From: an uncultured Gemmatimonadales bacterium
GTDB lineage: Bacteria > Gemmatimonadota > Gemmatimonadetes > Longimicrobiales > Gaopeijiaceae
DNA length: 64,000 nt
Direction of reading: 5' to 3'
NCBI GenBank assembly: GCA_937919655.1
Contig: CALFPJ010000041.1
Location: 1 to 64,000, forward strand
Positions 1-8,463 of the stretch are shown in pieces; the first letter of the stretch is position 1, and the number at the start of each line of letters is the position of its first letter. The notes under the pieces are model-generated. The model had not been told where the DNA came from. It ran no database searches and saw nothing but the letters and a program-made list of their open reading frames with translations. The position numbers and the translations under genes were made by a program.

Positions 1-1
1 C

Positions 2-883
2 GCGACCTGGGGCGGGACCGCTGTGGGTGTTCAGCCAGAGCAACCCCAACTCCCCGAAACGGATGGGCCACCGGTAGCCGTTCCGCCGCCGGAGGCATCT
101 CGACCTCTTGGGAACCCATCGTCTTCAGATGCGCAGAGCGCTTCCGCACCGTACGAGGGGCCTCGCGTCGTGGTGATCGACGCCGGTCACGGTGGCGGCG
201 ATCCAGGCACCCTTGGAGGTGGCCTTCGCGAAAAGAACGTTGCGCTCGGGGTGGCGTTGGCCATGGCGGAGCTGTTGCGGCGCGAGCCAGGGCTTGAAGT
301 GTATCTCACCAGGGACGACGACACTTTCGTGCCGATCTGGGACCGGGGCGATCGCGCGACCGAGTGGAAGGGGGAGCGCCCCGGTGTATTTATCTCGGTA
401 CACGCGAACTCGTTTCCCAGCATTCGTTCCGCTCGGGGTTTTGAGACCTACTTCTTGTCAGAAGCGCGCACTGATCACGAAAAGCGTGTGGCGGCCATCG
501 AGAATGCCCCGCTCCAGGTGCAGGGACAAGACATCGATCCGGACGAACAGCCTGATCTGGGCTTCATTCTCCGCGAGCTACGTAACCTTGATCACCAGCA
601 CTGGTCGGCGCTGCTCGCGGAGTTTGTGCAGGAGGAGATGGGTAAGTTCCATCCCGGGCCGAATCGAGGGGTGAAGCAGGGTGTCCTCGCCGTGTTGACT
701 AACGCGCTCATGCCGTCCGTTCTGGTCGAAGTCGGCTTCCTCTCTAATTCAGACGAGAGCCCTCTGCTTGGCCAGAAATCATTCCAAGATGAAGCGGCCC
801 GGTCCATCGCTCGAGCTGTGGTTCGATTTTTCGAGCGTTATCCGCCCGGCAGCGGGACCGGAGGCGTCGGAGCGGACCGGTGA
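2..883 (+). CDS. N-acetylmuramoyl-L-alanine amidase, 5' end outside window
   Basis: Zinc-dependent peptidoglycan amidase (Amidase_3 family) that cuts the amide bond between MurNAc and the stem peptide in the periplasm. Numbered from a GTG at 23, the zinc ligands are visible as H56 in DAGHGG, E70 in LREKN and H127 in SVHANS, and the catalytic Glu is E236 in LVEVGFLSN. A Pro/Ser-rich linker of about 45 residues precedes the domain. The frame is open to the left edge, so the GTG at 23 is probably internal and the signal peptide lies outside the window. The stop overlaps the start of the next lipoprotein gene by 4 bp, suggesting co-translation. Domain call is firm; the true start cannot be seen. 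Confidence 0.9.
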   Translation, partial: ATWGGTAVGVQPEQPQLPETDGPPVAVPPPEASRPLGNPSSSDAQSASAPYEGPRVVVIDAGHGGGDPGTLGGGLREKNVALGVALAMAELLRREPGLEVYLTRDDDTFVPIWDRGDRATEWKGERPGVFISVHANSFPSIRSARGFETYFLSEARTDHEKRVAAIENAPLQVQGQDIDPDEQPDLGFILRELRNLDHQHWSALLAEFVQEEMGKFHPGPNRGVKQGVLAVLTNALMPSVLVEVGFLSNSDESPLLGQKSFQDEAARSIARAVVRFFERYPPGSGTGGVGADR

Positions 884-2211
884 AGTCGAGGCGCACCCCT
901 TTGTTTGGCGTTTTGGTGCTGCTCAGTGGGTGTGTCTATTACAACTCCATCTACAACGCGGAACAGTCCTACGGTGAGGCGGAGGCCCATCGCCGCGCGG
1001 GGAGGGACTCGCTGGCTGCGGCCCGCTACCAAGATGTGATTCGCAAGGCGGCAGATGGGTACCGTCGAGATCCCGTCGGCGAGTGGGCTGCCGACGCACT
1101 CTTCCTCCTCGGAAAGGCAAGGCTGCGACTCGGTGAGACCCATGCGGCAGAGGCGGCCCTGGAGTCGGCGTTCGCCGTGGCTCACGATAGCGAGTCGGAG
1201 CTCGCCATTCTGGTCTTCCGGGGGGTCGCGGCGGCGCGCGCGGGCAATCCCGAGGCGGCGCTGTCTTTCGCCAACCGAGGGCTAGGGGGGCTCACGCGGG
1301 GTCCGGCGCTCGCCGAAGGGCACCTTCTTCGTGGGCGCCTTCTTTTGGCTGATGGGCAAACCGACGCGGGGTGGTGGGACCTCGACCGAGCAGGCCAAAT
1401 CGACGGGCGATTACGGATGGAGGCTTCATTCGAGCGCTTGAAGTGGGCGGTCTTCTACGACGAGCGCGGGCGTGCGCAGGAAGCCGTCACGCGCTTGATG
1501 ACGTCACCGGAAGCCGGTACCCGACTCGATTCTCTTGTGGTGCTCACGACAACCGCCGCAGCACGGTGGGGTCCGGCTGCGGTAGCGGCCATGCTCTCCG
1601 GCGCGGACAGTGCAGCTTGGGGAAGGACCGAACGCGCAAGGATTCGTGTCGCTCGCGCCGTCCTGCTCGACGAAGCAGGCGATGCGGCAGGAGCGGAGAC
1701 GACGGCGAGGGATGTCGCCCGAGGCATCGGGGAGGGCGCAGCGGAGGCCCGCTTATGGCTCGCTCGTTCGCGCTTGGCTCGGAGTCGGGACCTCTCGGAA
1801 CTGGACGCGGTGCGTAGCATTCTCTTGCCGGAGGGAGAGCAGCCACAGATCCAGACATTGCTCATCGCCATTGGGGAAGTCGATCGTCTGGTGGATCTTG
1901 GACTCGACGAGCCGCTCGCCTTTTTTGCCGCCGCGGAGGTCGCCCGGGACGAGCTTGTAGCGCCTATGTTAGCCCGGGGCTTCTTCCTCGCATTCGCCTC
2001 TGCACAGCCCCAACAACCCTGGGCGGCCAAAGCGTTGTTGGCTGCCATTGGCGTTTCTCCAGATGAAGGTGACCGTGCCTGGTTGCGAGGACGTCTGGAG
2101 GTGCACCGCGACAGTCCTTACGTTTTGGCCGCTCGGGGTGATGCCGCCCCGGGCTTTGAAGCCCTTGAGGAGGATCTGGCTCTGCGTCTGCGAGAGGTGA
2201 GAATTCGATGA
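880..2211 (+). CDS. TPR-like outer-membrane lipoprotein
   Basis: Predicted lipoprotein of 443 residues. The N-terminus has Arg residues, a short hydrophobic stretch and a lipobox LLSGC with Cys at residue 18. The rest is Ala/Leu/Arg-rich and helical, with TPR-like helix pairs (for example around AAALESAFAVAHDSE and AGNPEAALSFANRGL), so a protein-binding solenoid is likely. I do not recognise a named family. The GTG start overlaps the amidase stop (GTGA) and the stop overlaps the pyrD start (ATGA), so it sits in a translationally coupled run. The amidase neighbour suggests a cell-envelope job, but that is inference. Confidence 0.8.
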   Translation: MKSRRTPLFGVLVLLSGCVYYNSIYNAEQSYGEAEAHRRAGRDSLAAARYQDVIRKAADGYRRDPVGEWAADALFLLGKARLRLGETHAAEAALESAFAVAHDSESELAILVFRGVAAARAGNPEAALSFANRGLGGLTRGPALAEGHLLRGRLLLADGQTDAGWWDLDRAGQIDGRLRMEASFERLKWAVFYDERGRAQEAVTRLMTSPEAGTRLDSLVVLTTTAAARWGPAAVAAMLSGADSAAWGRTERARIRVARAVLLDEAGDAAGAETTARDVARGIGEGAAEARLWLARSRLARSRDLSELDAVRSILLPEGEQPQIQTLLIAIGEVDRLVDLGLDEPLAFFAAAEVARDELVAPMLARGFFLAFASAQPQQPWAAKALLAAIGVSPDEGDRAWLRGRLEVHRDSPYVLAARGDAAPGFEALEEDLALRLREVRIR

Positions 2212-3146
2212 ATTTGCAGGCCGACGTCTTCGGGGTCCGGTTTCAGAACCCAGTTCTTCTCGCGGCGGGGACCTGCGGCTTTGGCCAAGAACTCTCCGAT
2301 GTGGTGGATCTTGAGGCCTTGGGTGGTTTTGTCACGAAATCCGTGACCGTCGAGCCCCGACCTGGAAATCCTGCGCCTCGTGTGGCGGAGTTCGGGGGCG
2401 GTATGCTGAACTCGATCGGTCTCGCGAACCCGGGCCTTGAGGCGACCAAGCGTGAGAAGTTGCCCTGGATCCGCGCGAACGTCCGCCGCGCACATGTCTT
2501 GGTCAGCATCGCGGGCCATTCCCCGGGCGAGTACTTCAAGTTGATCGAAGGCCTAGACGGTGAGAGCGGCTTTCTCGGATTTGAGGTCAATCTGTCGTGT
2601 CCGAATGACGCCAAACGGGGCGGCCCGCCGTTTGCGCTGGACCCGCGGGCGGTTGCTGAGATTCTGGACGGATGCCGATCTCGTACCGAACGGCCTCTTG
2701 TGGCCAAGCTGGCACCCAACGACCTCGATCTAGCCCACACGGTCCGAGTCGCTGCGGAGGCCGGAGCGGACGGACTGACGCTCGTGAACACGGTCCCTGG
2801 TCTGCTTTTGCGACCGGGGAGTGGTGCCCCGGAACTGGGTGCGGGGCAGGGCGGCATGAGCGGACCCGCCCTGCGGCCCGTGGGGCTCCGCGCCGTGATG
2901 GCAGCCCGTGCAGCAACGGACCTCCCGATCCTAGGCGTGGGTGGAATTTTCGCCGCGCAGGACGCCGTGGCCTACGCGCGGGCGGGTGCTACTCTGGTCG
3001 AGATGGGGACTGCGTCTTTTGCCGCGCCGCGCGCCGCCGAACGGGTGATCAAGGGTCTGCGCGTCTGGGGGAGGCGACACCGGGTGGACGCGTGGCGAGA
3101 CTTGGGTGGGGAGAATCCGAACCAGGAGGCCGTGTGGCGGAAGTAA
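2208..3146 (+). CDS. pyrD: Dihydroorotate dehydrogenase, class 1-like
   Basis: FMN-dependent oxidation of dihydroorotate to orotate, fourth step of UMP synthesis. The 312-residue barrel has NPVLLAAGTCGFG near the N-terminus, the FMN-binding segment TKSVTVEPRPGNPAPR, the substrate loop MLNSIGLANPG, and the catalytic Cys at residue 131 in NLSCPND. The C-terminal phosphate-binding part reads LGVGGIFAAQDAV. Catalytic Cys rather than Ser, cytosolic length and no N-terminal membrane helix indicate class 1, most like the NAD-linked 1B form. No pyrK partner is visible next to it. ATG start overlaps the lipoprotein stop; pyrF follows within 12 bp of coding overlap. Confidence 0.95.
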   Translation: MNLQADVFGVRFQNPVLLAAGTCGFGQELSDVVDLEALGGFVTKSVTVEPRPGNPAPRVAEFGGGMLNSIGLANPGLEATKREKLPWIRANVRRAHVLVSIAGHSPGEYFKLIEGLDGESGFLGFEVNLSCPNDAKRGGPPFALDPRAVAEILDGCRSRTERPLVAKLAPNDLDLAHTVRVAAEAGADGLTLVNTVPGLLLRPGSGAPELGAGQGGMSGPALRPVGLRAVMAARAATDLPILGVGGIFAAQDAVAYARAGATLVEMGTASFAAPRAAERVIKGLRVWGRRHRVDAWRDLGGENPNQEAVWRK

Positions 3147-3838
3147 TCGTACCGTTGGACTTCGCTTCGTCTGACGAGGCCTTCAGCATGGTCGATCGCC
3201 TCGGCGACGCGGGCACGTTCTACAAGGTTGGGCTCGAACTCTACACCCGCGCTGGCCCCGCCGTGGTATCCGCGCTCGCGACCAGAGGAAAGCGAGTCTT
3301 TCTAGATCTCAAGCTCCACGACATACCGAACACCGTCGCCGGCGGGGTTCGCGCCGCATCCGAGTTGGGCGTCGAGCTTCTGACCGTCCACTCCTCCGGC
3401 GGGACCGCCATGCTCGAGGCCGCGCGCGATGCGGCCGGTCCGGGAACGAAGCTGCTCGGGGTCACCGTGCTGACTTCGCTTTCCGCGAGCGAGATCGAGG
3501 CCGTCTGGGGACGAGAGATTCTTTCGATCCGTGATGAGGTCGGCCGCCTCACCGAACTCTCTGCGGACGCAGGCCTGGACGGCGTGGTGGCATCGGCGCT
3601 CGAGGCCTCATGGATCCGCCGCCTCGTCTCAGATGACTTCTTGGTGGTCACGCCTGGAATTCGCCCCGCCGGCGCGGACGTAGGCGATCAGAACCGCATT
3701 GCGACGCCTGCCGAAGCTGTGCGCGCAGGGGCTGACTACCTCGTGATCGGCAGGCCAATCACGCAGGCTGAAGATCCCCGCCAGGCCCTAGAGGCCGTTC
3801 TGGCCGAGATCCGCGGCGCCAACGAGGAAACGCCTTGA
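3134..3838 (+). CDS. pyrF: Orotidine 5'-phosphate decarboxylase
   Basis: Final step of UMP synthesis (OMP to UMP). The 234-residue protein carries the family signature FLDLKLHDIPNTV with the Asp-Lys-Asp catalytic set, and the phosphate-binding end VTPGIRPAGADVGDQ plus YLVIGRPIT. The frame is open far upstream, but the GTG at 3134 is preceded by a perfect AGGAGG at 3124-3129 and gives the canonical N-terminus VAEVIVPLDFAS. It overlaps the end of pyrD by 13 bp, so pyrD and pyrF are translationally coupled, and cysS follows 31 bp downstream. Confidence 0.95.
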   Translation: MAEVIVPLDFASSDEAFSMVDRLGDAGTFYKVGLELYTRAGPAVVSALATRGKRVFLDLKLHDIPNTVAGGVRAASELGVELLTVHSSGGTAMLEAARDAAGPGTKLLGVTVLTSLSASEIEAVWGREILSIRDEVGRLTELSADAGLDGVVASALEASWIRRLVSDDFLVVTPGIRPAGADVGDQNRIATPAEAVRAGADYLVIGRPITQAEDPRQALEAVLAEIRGANEETP

Positions 3839-3869
3839 ATCGACACGTCATGCGCACGCTGGAGGACGG

Positions 3870-5303
3870 ATGAGTCTGAAGGTCCAGAACACCGCAACTC
3901 GCTCGCTGCAGGAATTCGAGCCACTCAAGGCCGGGGCTGTGAGCGTCTACGCCTGTGGCCCGACCATCTACAACCACGCCCATATCGGCAATTTCCGTAC
4001 GTTCCTGTTTTTCGATCTCGTACATCGGTATTTGGAGTGGAGCGGGTACGACGTCCGTTTCGTCATGAACCTCACCGATGTGGACGACAAGGTCATCGAG
4101 GCGGCGGCCGCGGCCGGGGTATCCGTAACCGAACACACCGACCCGTTCGGGGAGATCTTCCTCGCCGACACCGCCACGCTCGGAATTCGCGCCGTTGACA
4201 GCTATCCGCGCGCGACGGCGTACATTGAGCCGATGGTCGCCTTCATCGTCCGCTTAATCGAAGGGGGTCATGCCTACGCAGCGGATGACGGGGCCGTGTA
4301 TTTTTCCATCGAGAGTTTTCCTGGATACGGCAAGCTCAAGGGTATCGACACCTCCACTTTGAGGGTCGGCGCCCGGGTGGCTCACGATGAGTACGAGAAA
4401 GAAGACGCCCGTGACTTCGCGTTGTGGAAAGCCGCGACTGAGGAGGACGAGCGTGTCGGCGCGGCTTGGGATTCCCCATGGGGTCGCGGACGGCCAGGCT
4501 GGCACCTGGAATGCTCCGTGATGAGCACCGCGGAGTTGGGTGAGACCATCGACATGCATCTTGGGGGTGAGGACCTCGTCTTTCCTCACCATGAAAACGA
4601 GATCGCTCAGTCGGAGGCTGCGACCGGTGTCCCGTTCGTCCGCTACTGGATGCACGTGAAGCACCTCTTCGTCGAGGGCAAAAAGATGTCGAAGTCCCTC
4701 GGCAATTTCATCACAGTGAGAGAGTTGCTGGACGAGGGCTACGATCCGGCCTCCATCCGACACCAACTGATCTCTTCGCACTACAGGGGCGAGCTCAATT
4801 TCACCCGAGAGGGGCTGAAGGCCTCCTCCTCAGCGGTTCAGCGTATTCTGAACTTCGAAGCCCGTATGGAGGCTGTAGAGACAGACGAAGGTGCCGCGCC
4901 GTCACCCCTTCTGGAGTTGGCTGAAGCGGCGCTTGCGGGTTTCCGGGCGGCGATGGACAACGACTTCAACTCTGCGGATGCGCTTGCTTCGGTGTTCGTG
5001 CTCGTGAGCGGCGTGAACGGAGCTCTGGAGGGCCGGCCTGCTCTTCGGGCCATCGACCGAGACGCGGTCCTGACCGTACTCCACTCGATGGACCAGGTGT
5101 TGGGCCTGCTTGAGGTGGCGCATGTAGCGCGAGCGGTCGATGACGACCTGGCCGGGTATGTTGAGCAAAAGATCCAAGAGCGTGCTGACGCGCGGGCGAA
5201 CAAGGATTTTGCGACCTCAGATGCGATCCGGAATGAGCTCGCAGCTAAGGGCATCGTGCTTGAAGACGGGGCTGGCGGGACACGCTGGAAAGTGATGGGC
5301 TGA
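3870..5303 (+). CDS. cysS: Cysteinyl-tRNA synthetase
   Basis: Class I aminoacyl-tRNA synthetase charging tRNA-Cys. Visible hallmarks are the zinc-ligand Cys29 in YACGPTIY, the HIGH-type motif HAHIGNFRTF, the further zinc-site segments GWHLECSVMS and HHENEIAQSEA, and the KMSKS loop in KKMSKSLGNF. The C-terminal helical DALR-like region ends with SDAIRNELAAKGIVLEDG and GTRWK, as is usual. Length 477 is normal. The ATG is preceded by GGAGGACGG, a good ribosome-binding site. Confidence 0.97.
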   Translation: MSLKVQNTATRSLQEFEPLKAGAVSVYACGPTIYNHAHIGNFRTFLFFDLVHRYLEWSGYDVRFVMNLTDVDDKVIEAAAAAGVSVTEHTDPFGEIFLADTATLGIRAVDSYPRATAYIEPMVAFIVRLIEGGHAYAADDGAVYFSIESFPGYGKLKGIDTSTLRVGARVAHDEYEKEDARDFALWKAATEEDERVGAAWDSPWGRGRPGWHLECSVMSTAELGETIDMHLGGEDLVFPHHENEIAQSEAATGVPFVRYWMHVKHLFVEGKKMSKSLGNFITVRELLDEGYDPASIRHQLISSHYRGELNFTREGLKASSSAVQRILNFEARMEAVETDEGAAPSPLLELAEAALAGFRAAMDNDFNSADALASVFVLVSGVNGALEGRPALRAIDRDAVLTVLHSMDQVLGLLEVAHVARAVDDDLAGYVEQKIQERADARANKDFATSDAIRNELAAKGIVLEDGAGGTRWKVMG

Positions 5304-5313
5304 GGGCGGTCGG

Positions 5314-5669
5314 GTGAGCATTCCGCGCAGGGTTGGCCCCTGGGAGGAACTCCGGCGGCGGCGGGTCGTCCGTGTTACGGCGGCCTACGTTGCCGTCGCG
5401 TTCGCCCTCATTGAGGTTGCCCATCGGGTTTTTGTTGGTTTCAAGACCGTCGAACAAATGAGCCGAATCGCTCTGGGTCTCGCGGTGCTCGGATTCCCCG
5501 TCGCCATGTGCTGGTGTTCGTTTACGACGTCACGCCCAAAGGCATCGTTCGCACGCCAGAAGATGCAACAGATGATCTGGCCTACGATGCGGGTCCTGGC
5601 TACCTATGGGTGTTTGTTGTCCTTCTTGCGACTGTCGGGGGAGCCGTGCTTCGTTTCTTCCGTTCGTGA
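5314..5669 (+). pseudogene. Frameshifted N-terminal remnant of a TPR/cyclase-type membrane protein
   Basis: The first 65 or so residues (WEELRRRRVVRVTAAYVAVAF, a short juxtamembrane segment plus a TM helix) look like the N-terminus of membrane proteins that usually continue into a periplasmic TPR region. Near 5503-5510 the frame is lost. Continuing one frame over, the sequence reads VLVFVYDVTPKGIVRTPED and then a second TM segment YLWVFVVLLATVGGAVL, ending at TGA 5667-5669. That matches the usual 'FDVTPxGIxRT' continuation of the family, so one base appears missing. The large C-terminal domain is absent even after correction. Either a decayed fragment or an assembly indel in an already truncated gene. 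Confidence 0.65.
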
Positions 5670-5732
5670 CCGGACCACCAGCCCTCGGGGGCCTTCGTTG
5701 ACCCTCCGGGCTCGGTCGTTAGTTTTCCATCC

Positions 5733-5899
5733 ACTAGTGTCCCGTCCCAGAAGTTCGTTTGCATTCGAGCGCCGCTGCATCCGCGCTGGCTTCGTTGCTC
5801 CTTCGCGAAACAGCGCTGCTATTCCTTGTCGTCGCGCCTTGCCATCGCGGCGCAGCGGCACTCTCGGTGCTCAACGAATTTCTGGGACGGGACACCAGC
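5733..5899 (+). repeat. MITE-like element with about 24-bp terminal inverted repeats
   Basis: The left end (5738-5759, GTGTCCCGTCCCAGAA followed by gTTCGTT) is the reverse complement, with one mismatch, of the right end at 5873-5895. The interior has no credible gene and is itself rich in short inverted stretches. The element abuts the 5' end of tRNA-Thr; its last bases and the tRNA start form a palindrome (CACCAGCGCTGGTG). I see no clear target-site duplication. It could be a small non-autonomous transposable element or a genome-wide REP-like repeat. Confidence 0.55.
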
Positions 5900-5972
5900 G
5901 CTGGTGTAGCTCAACTGGTAGAGCAGCTGATTTGTAATCAGCAGGTTGGGGGTTCAAGTCCCTTCACCAGCT
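5900..5972 (+). tRNA. tRNA-Thr (anticodon UGU)
   Basis: Cloverleaf: acceptor arms GCTGGTG (5900-5906) and CACCAGC (5965-5971), anticodon stem GCTGA/TCAGC with loop TTTGTAA and anticodon TGT, T-arm with GGTTCAAGTCC. CCA is not encoded. It is followed 12 bp later by a strong terminator. In many bacteria this tRNA begins the Thr-Tyr-Gly-Thr-tuf cluster; here the other members lie 26 kb downstream. Confidence 0.95.
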
Positions 5973-5984
5973 TCCCGAGCGACA

Positions 5985-6020
5985 AGGCCCCGTAACGCTC
6001 CTAGGCGTTACGGGGCTTGT
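5985..6020 (+). terminator. Terminator after tRNA-Thr
   Basis: Perfect 12-bp inverted repeat GCCCCGTAACGC (5987-5998) / GCGTTACGGGGC (6005-6016), loop TCCTAG, followed by TTGTTG. It lies between the plus-strand tRNA and the convergent minus-strand oxidoreductase gene, so it could act in both directions. The T-tract is short. Confidence 0.75.
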
Positions 6021-6056
6021 TGCTGTGGGGTTGAGAAGACCATCCGTGACTCGACC

Positions 6057-8261
6057 TCAATCGCCTGAGAGGGGCCCGCGCCGGGAGTCGACCAGGATCG
6101 TCCGCCCAGTCTCCAAACTCCTTATGGACGCGAAGCACGCCCGATGCGTGTCTACGAGGCTCTCCCATGAGATCGGCCAGGAGCCACCGCTCCGGCAGGC
6201 CTCAAGGAATAACTTCAATTCTTCCGAGAAACCCTTGGACTGCTTTCCGCGCAGCGGCTTCCCGCCGCCATAGAATACGGTAGTTCGGAAATCGTCCATC
6301 ACTGCGCTTTTTCCTCCCGCAAATACCTCGCAACGCTCCTTCGCGAGATCCTTGTGACCCTCAGCGAGGTACTGGATCACGGCCAGCGACCCATCTTCAT
6401 AGTTGATCGTTATGGCGCAGGAGTCTCGGGAGACCACGTCGGTTCGAGCGCTCGCAATAGAGTTGGCAGCGACCGATACCGGTCGGCGCCCGATCAGTGC
6501 GCTACAGAAGTCCACGAAGTGGCACACCTCGCCGATGATCCGCCCCCCGCCCACTGCGGGGTCTTGAATCCAACTGTCACTCGATATCGAGCCGGCATTC
6601 ACACGATAACTCACCACCATGGGCGTGTTCCGGCTCGCGAAGGCCTCCTTGAGCGCCGCTGCGTGCGGCGAAAAGCGACGATTGAATCCGACCATGAGGC
6701 AGGGATCTAGGCCCTCAGCCTGCGCACTGGCCAACGCTTCGGCAACCGTCTCGATTTCTTCTTCGCTGAGACACAGAGGCTTCTCTACGAATACGTTCTT
6801 CCCGGCCCGCAGGGCTGCGGCGGCAAAAGAAGCATGACTCGAGTGACGCGTCGCGACAAAGATGGTGTTTGTGCCAGGATCATCGAGTAGGGTCGATGCG
6901 TCGGTCGTTGCCACTCTGAAGCCGTAACGGTCAGCGGTTTGCTGCGCGCTTCTTCCGGTGCTGGTACACACGCCCGTCAGCGCAATGCCGCCCAGCTTCA
7001 CCAATTGAGGCAGCAAGACGCCCTTGGCGAAGGTTCCAGCCCCAATGAAGCCCACCCCGGCGATCTCGGGTCCTGGTTCGGCCGAGCCCCTTAATGCCGT
7101 GCGGGTCGTGCGCACCACCGCAGCATCCTCCGGATACTCGAGCAGAATTCCAAGGTGGTCGAGCTCCCGAGTCAGGGTCGGGGGTCCTTTGCCTGCGAGC
7201 AGGGAATACGCGTCGAGCGCGTCATCGAACGGGATCCGGTGCGTTACGAGTGCAGAGGGCGTCACCTTCCCCTGCTGCACCAGGTAGAGAAAACTTTCCA
7301 TGTTGCGCTGTTCGGTGAAGCGCACGTATGCGAAGGGGTAGTCGTTGCCGCCCTCTTCATATGAGGGGTCATATCTGCCGGGGCCGTAGGACATCGACAT
7401 TCGCAGATCGAGTTCCTTCTGGTAGAACGCATCGCGCGGGACGTTCAGCCCTACAAGGCCGACAGCGACGACTCTGCCACGGTGACGGGACATCGCAGCG
7501 GCGCTCTCGATCGGACCGTGACTCGGAGTAGCGGCCGTGATGATGACCGCGTCGGCGCCGCGCCCTCCGGTAAACGCCGCACAAGCCTGTTCTGCCTCCG
7601 TACTCACGGCCGCGTCCGCACCGAGGGACTGAGCCAGCGCGACCTTGTTGTCGTCGGGGTCAAAGCCCAGGACTGCACATCCGTTGGCCTTGAGGATCTG
7701 AACCGTGAGGAGGCCAAGCAATCCTAGCCCGACCACGACGACGCGTTCGCCGAGCAAGGGGTCGGCCTGACGCACGCCTTGCAAAGCAATCGCTCCGATC
7801 GTAGCAAACGACGCATCCGCAAACGACACACCCTCAGGAATCGCAGCGCAGAGGTTGGCGGGCACGAAGTTGAACTCGGAGTGATTCGCGTAGCCCGCCC
7901 CCGCAACAGCGACGCGCGCTCCTATCGCGAAGCCCACCGTTTGGCGCCCCACCTCGATGACCTCACCGGCCGCTGAATACCCGAGAGGAATCGGCTCGTC
8001 GAGCTTAGCGGAAACCTTGTCGAAGGTGCTGAACACCCCTTCAGACTTTACTTTCTTCAACACCTGGGACACGAGGTCAGGTCGAGCCATCGCTTTGCCA
8101 AGCAGGCTCTTCTTGGCCAGTGTGATTTTCTGCTTCTCGGTGCCGGAGGACACCAGGCTGGCCCGGGTTCTCACTACCACGCCCCCAGCTTCGCAAGCGG
8201 GGACAGGTACTTCCGCGAGCCACAACTCGCCGGTGCGATACGATTGAAGAACTTGCTTCAT
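6057..8261 (-). CDS. Bi-domain oxidoreductase (zinc-less alcohol-dehydrogenase-like + Gfo/Idh/MocA)
   Basis: A natural fusion of 734 residues. The N-terminal half (about 1-350) is a medium-chain dehydrogenase fold, with GEVIEVG and the Rossmann segment VVVVGLGLLGLLTVQILKA. The C-terminal half (about 380-734) is a Gfo/Idh/MocA sugar oxidoreductase, with GVGFIGAGTFAKGVLLPQL, the EKPLCLSEEE motif and GGGRIIGEVCHFVDF. Such fusions occur in surface-polysaccharide loci, probably modifying a nucleotide sugar or glycan; the substrate is unknown. ATG at 8261 gives the family-typical MKQVLQSYRTGEL; a TTG one codon earlier is possible. It opens the polysaccharide island and points away from the rest. 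Confidence 0.88.
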   Translation of the reverse strand: MKQVLQSYRTGELWLAEVPVPACEAGGVVVRTRASLVSSGTEKQKITLAKKSLLGKAMARPDLVSQVLKKVKSEGVFSTFDKVSAKLDEPIPLGYSAAGEVIEVGRQTVGFAIGARVAVAGAGYANHSEFNFVPANLCAAIPEGVSFADASFATIGAIALQGVRQADPLLGERVVVVGLGLLGLLTVQILKANGCAVLGFDPDDNKVALAQSLGADAAVSTEAEQACAAFTGGRGADAVIITAATPSHGPIESAAAMSRHRGRVVAVGLVGLNVPRDAFYQKELDLRMSMSYGPGRYDPSYEEGGNDYPFAYVRFTEQRNMESFLYLVQQGKVTPSALVTHRIPFDDALDAYSLLAGKGPPTLTRELDHLGILLEYPEDAAVVRTTRTALRGSAEPGPEIAGVGFIGAGTFAKGVLLPQLVKLGGIALTGVCTSTGRSAQQTADRYGFRVATTDASTLLDDPGTNTIFVATRHSSHASFAAAALRAGKNVFVEKPLCLSEEEIETVAEALASAQAEGLDPCLMVGFNRRFSPHAAALKEAFASRNTPMVVSYRVNAGSISSDSWIQDPAVGGGRIIGEVCHFVDFCSALIGRRPVSVAANSIASARTDVVSRDSCAITINYEDGSLAVIQYLAEGHKDLAKERCEVFAGGKSAVMDDFRTTVFYGGGKPLRGKQSKGFSEELKLFLEACRSGGSWPISWESLVDTHRACFASIRSLETGRTILVDSRRGPLSGD

Positions 8262-8463
8262 CAAGAGTCCAATGGGTTTGCCGCTCGAGGCTCGGACCCG
8301 ACGAGGTGCTCATGGGAGCCGCGATCAATATGGCGTCGCCGGTGGCCGTCTGCGACAAGGCAAGCTCAGGGCGACCGGATCAGGGGTCAAGAAGGGCAGC
8401 ATAGGGCGATCGTCCCATCCCTGCTATCCTTGTCGCCCTTCTCATCACCCCAGCTGTCAAGTT

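Noticed and set aside
2672-3133. Open frame extending pyrF far upstream inside pyrD
   Set aside because: The upstream part is Arg/Gly-rich out-of-frame pyrD translation; the SD and family start fit GTG 3134.
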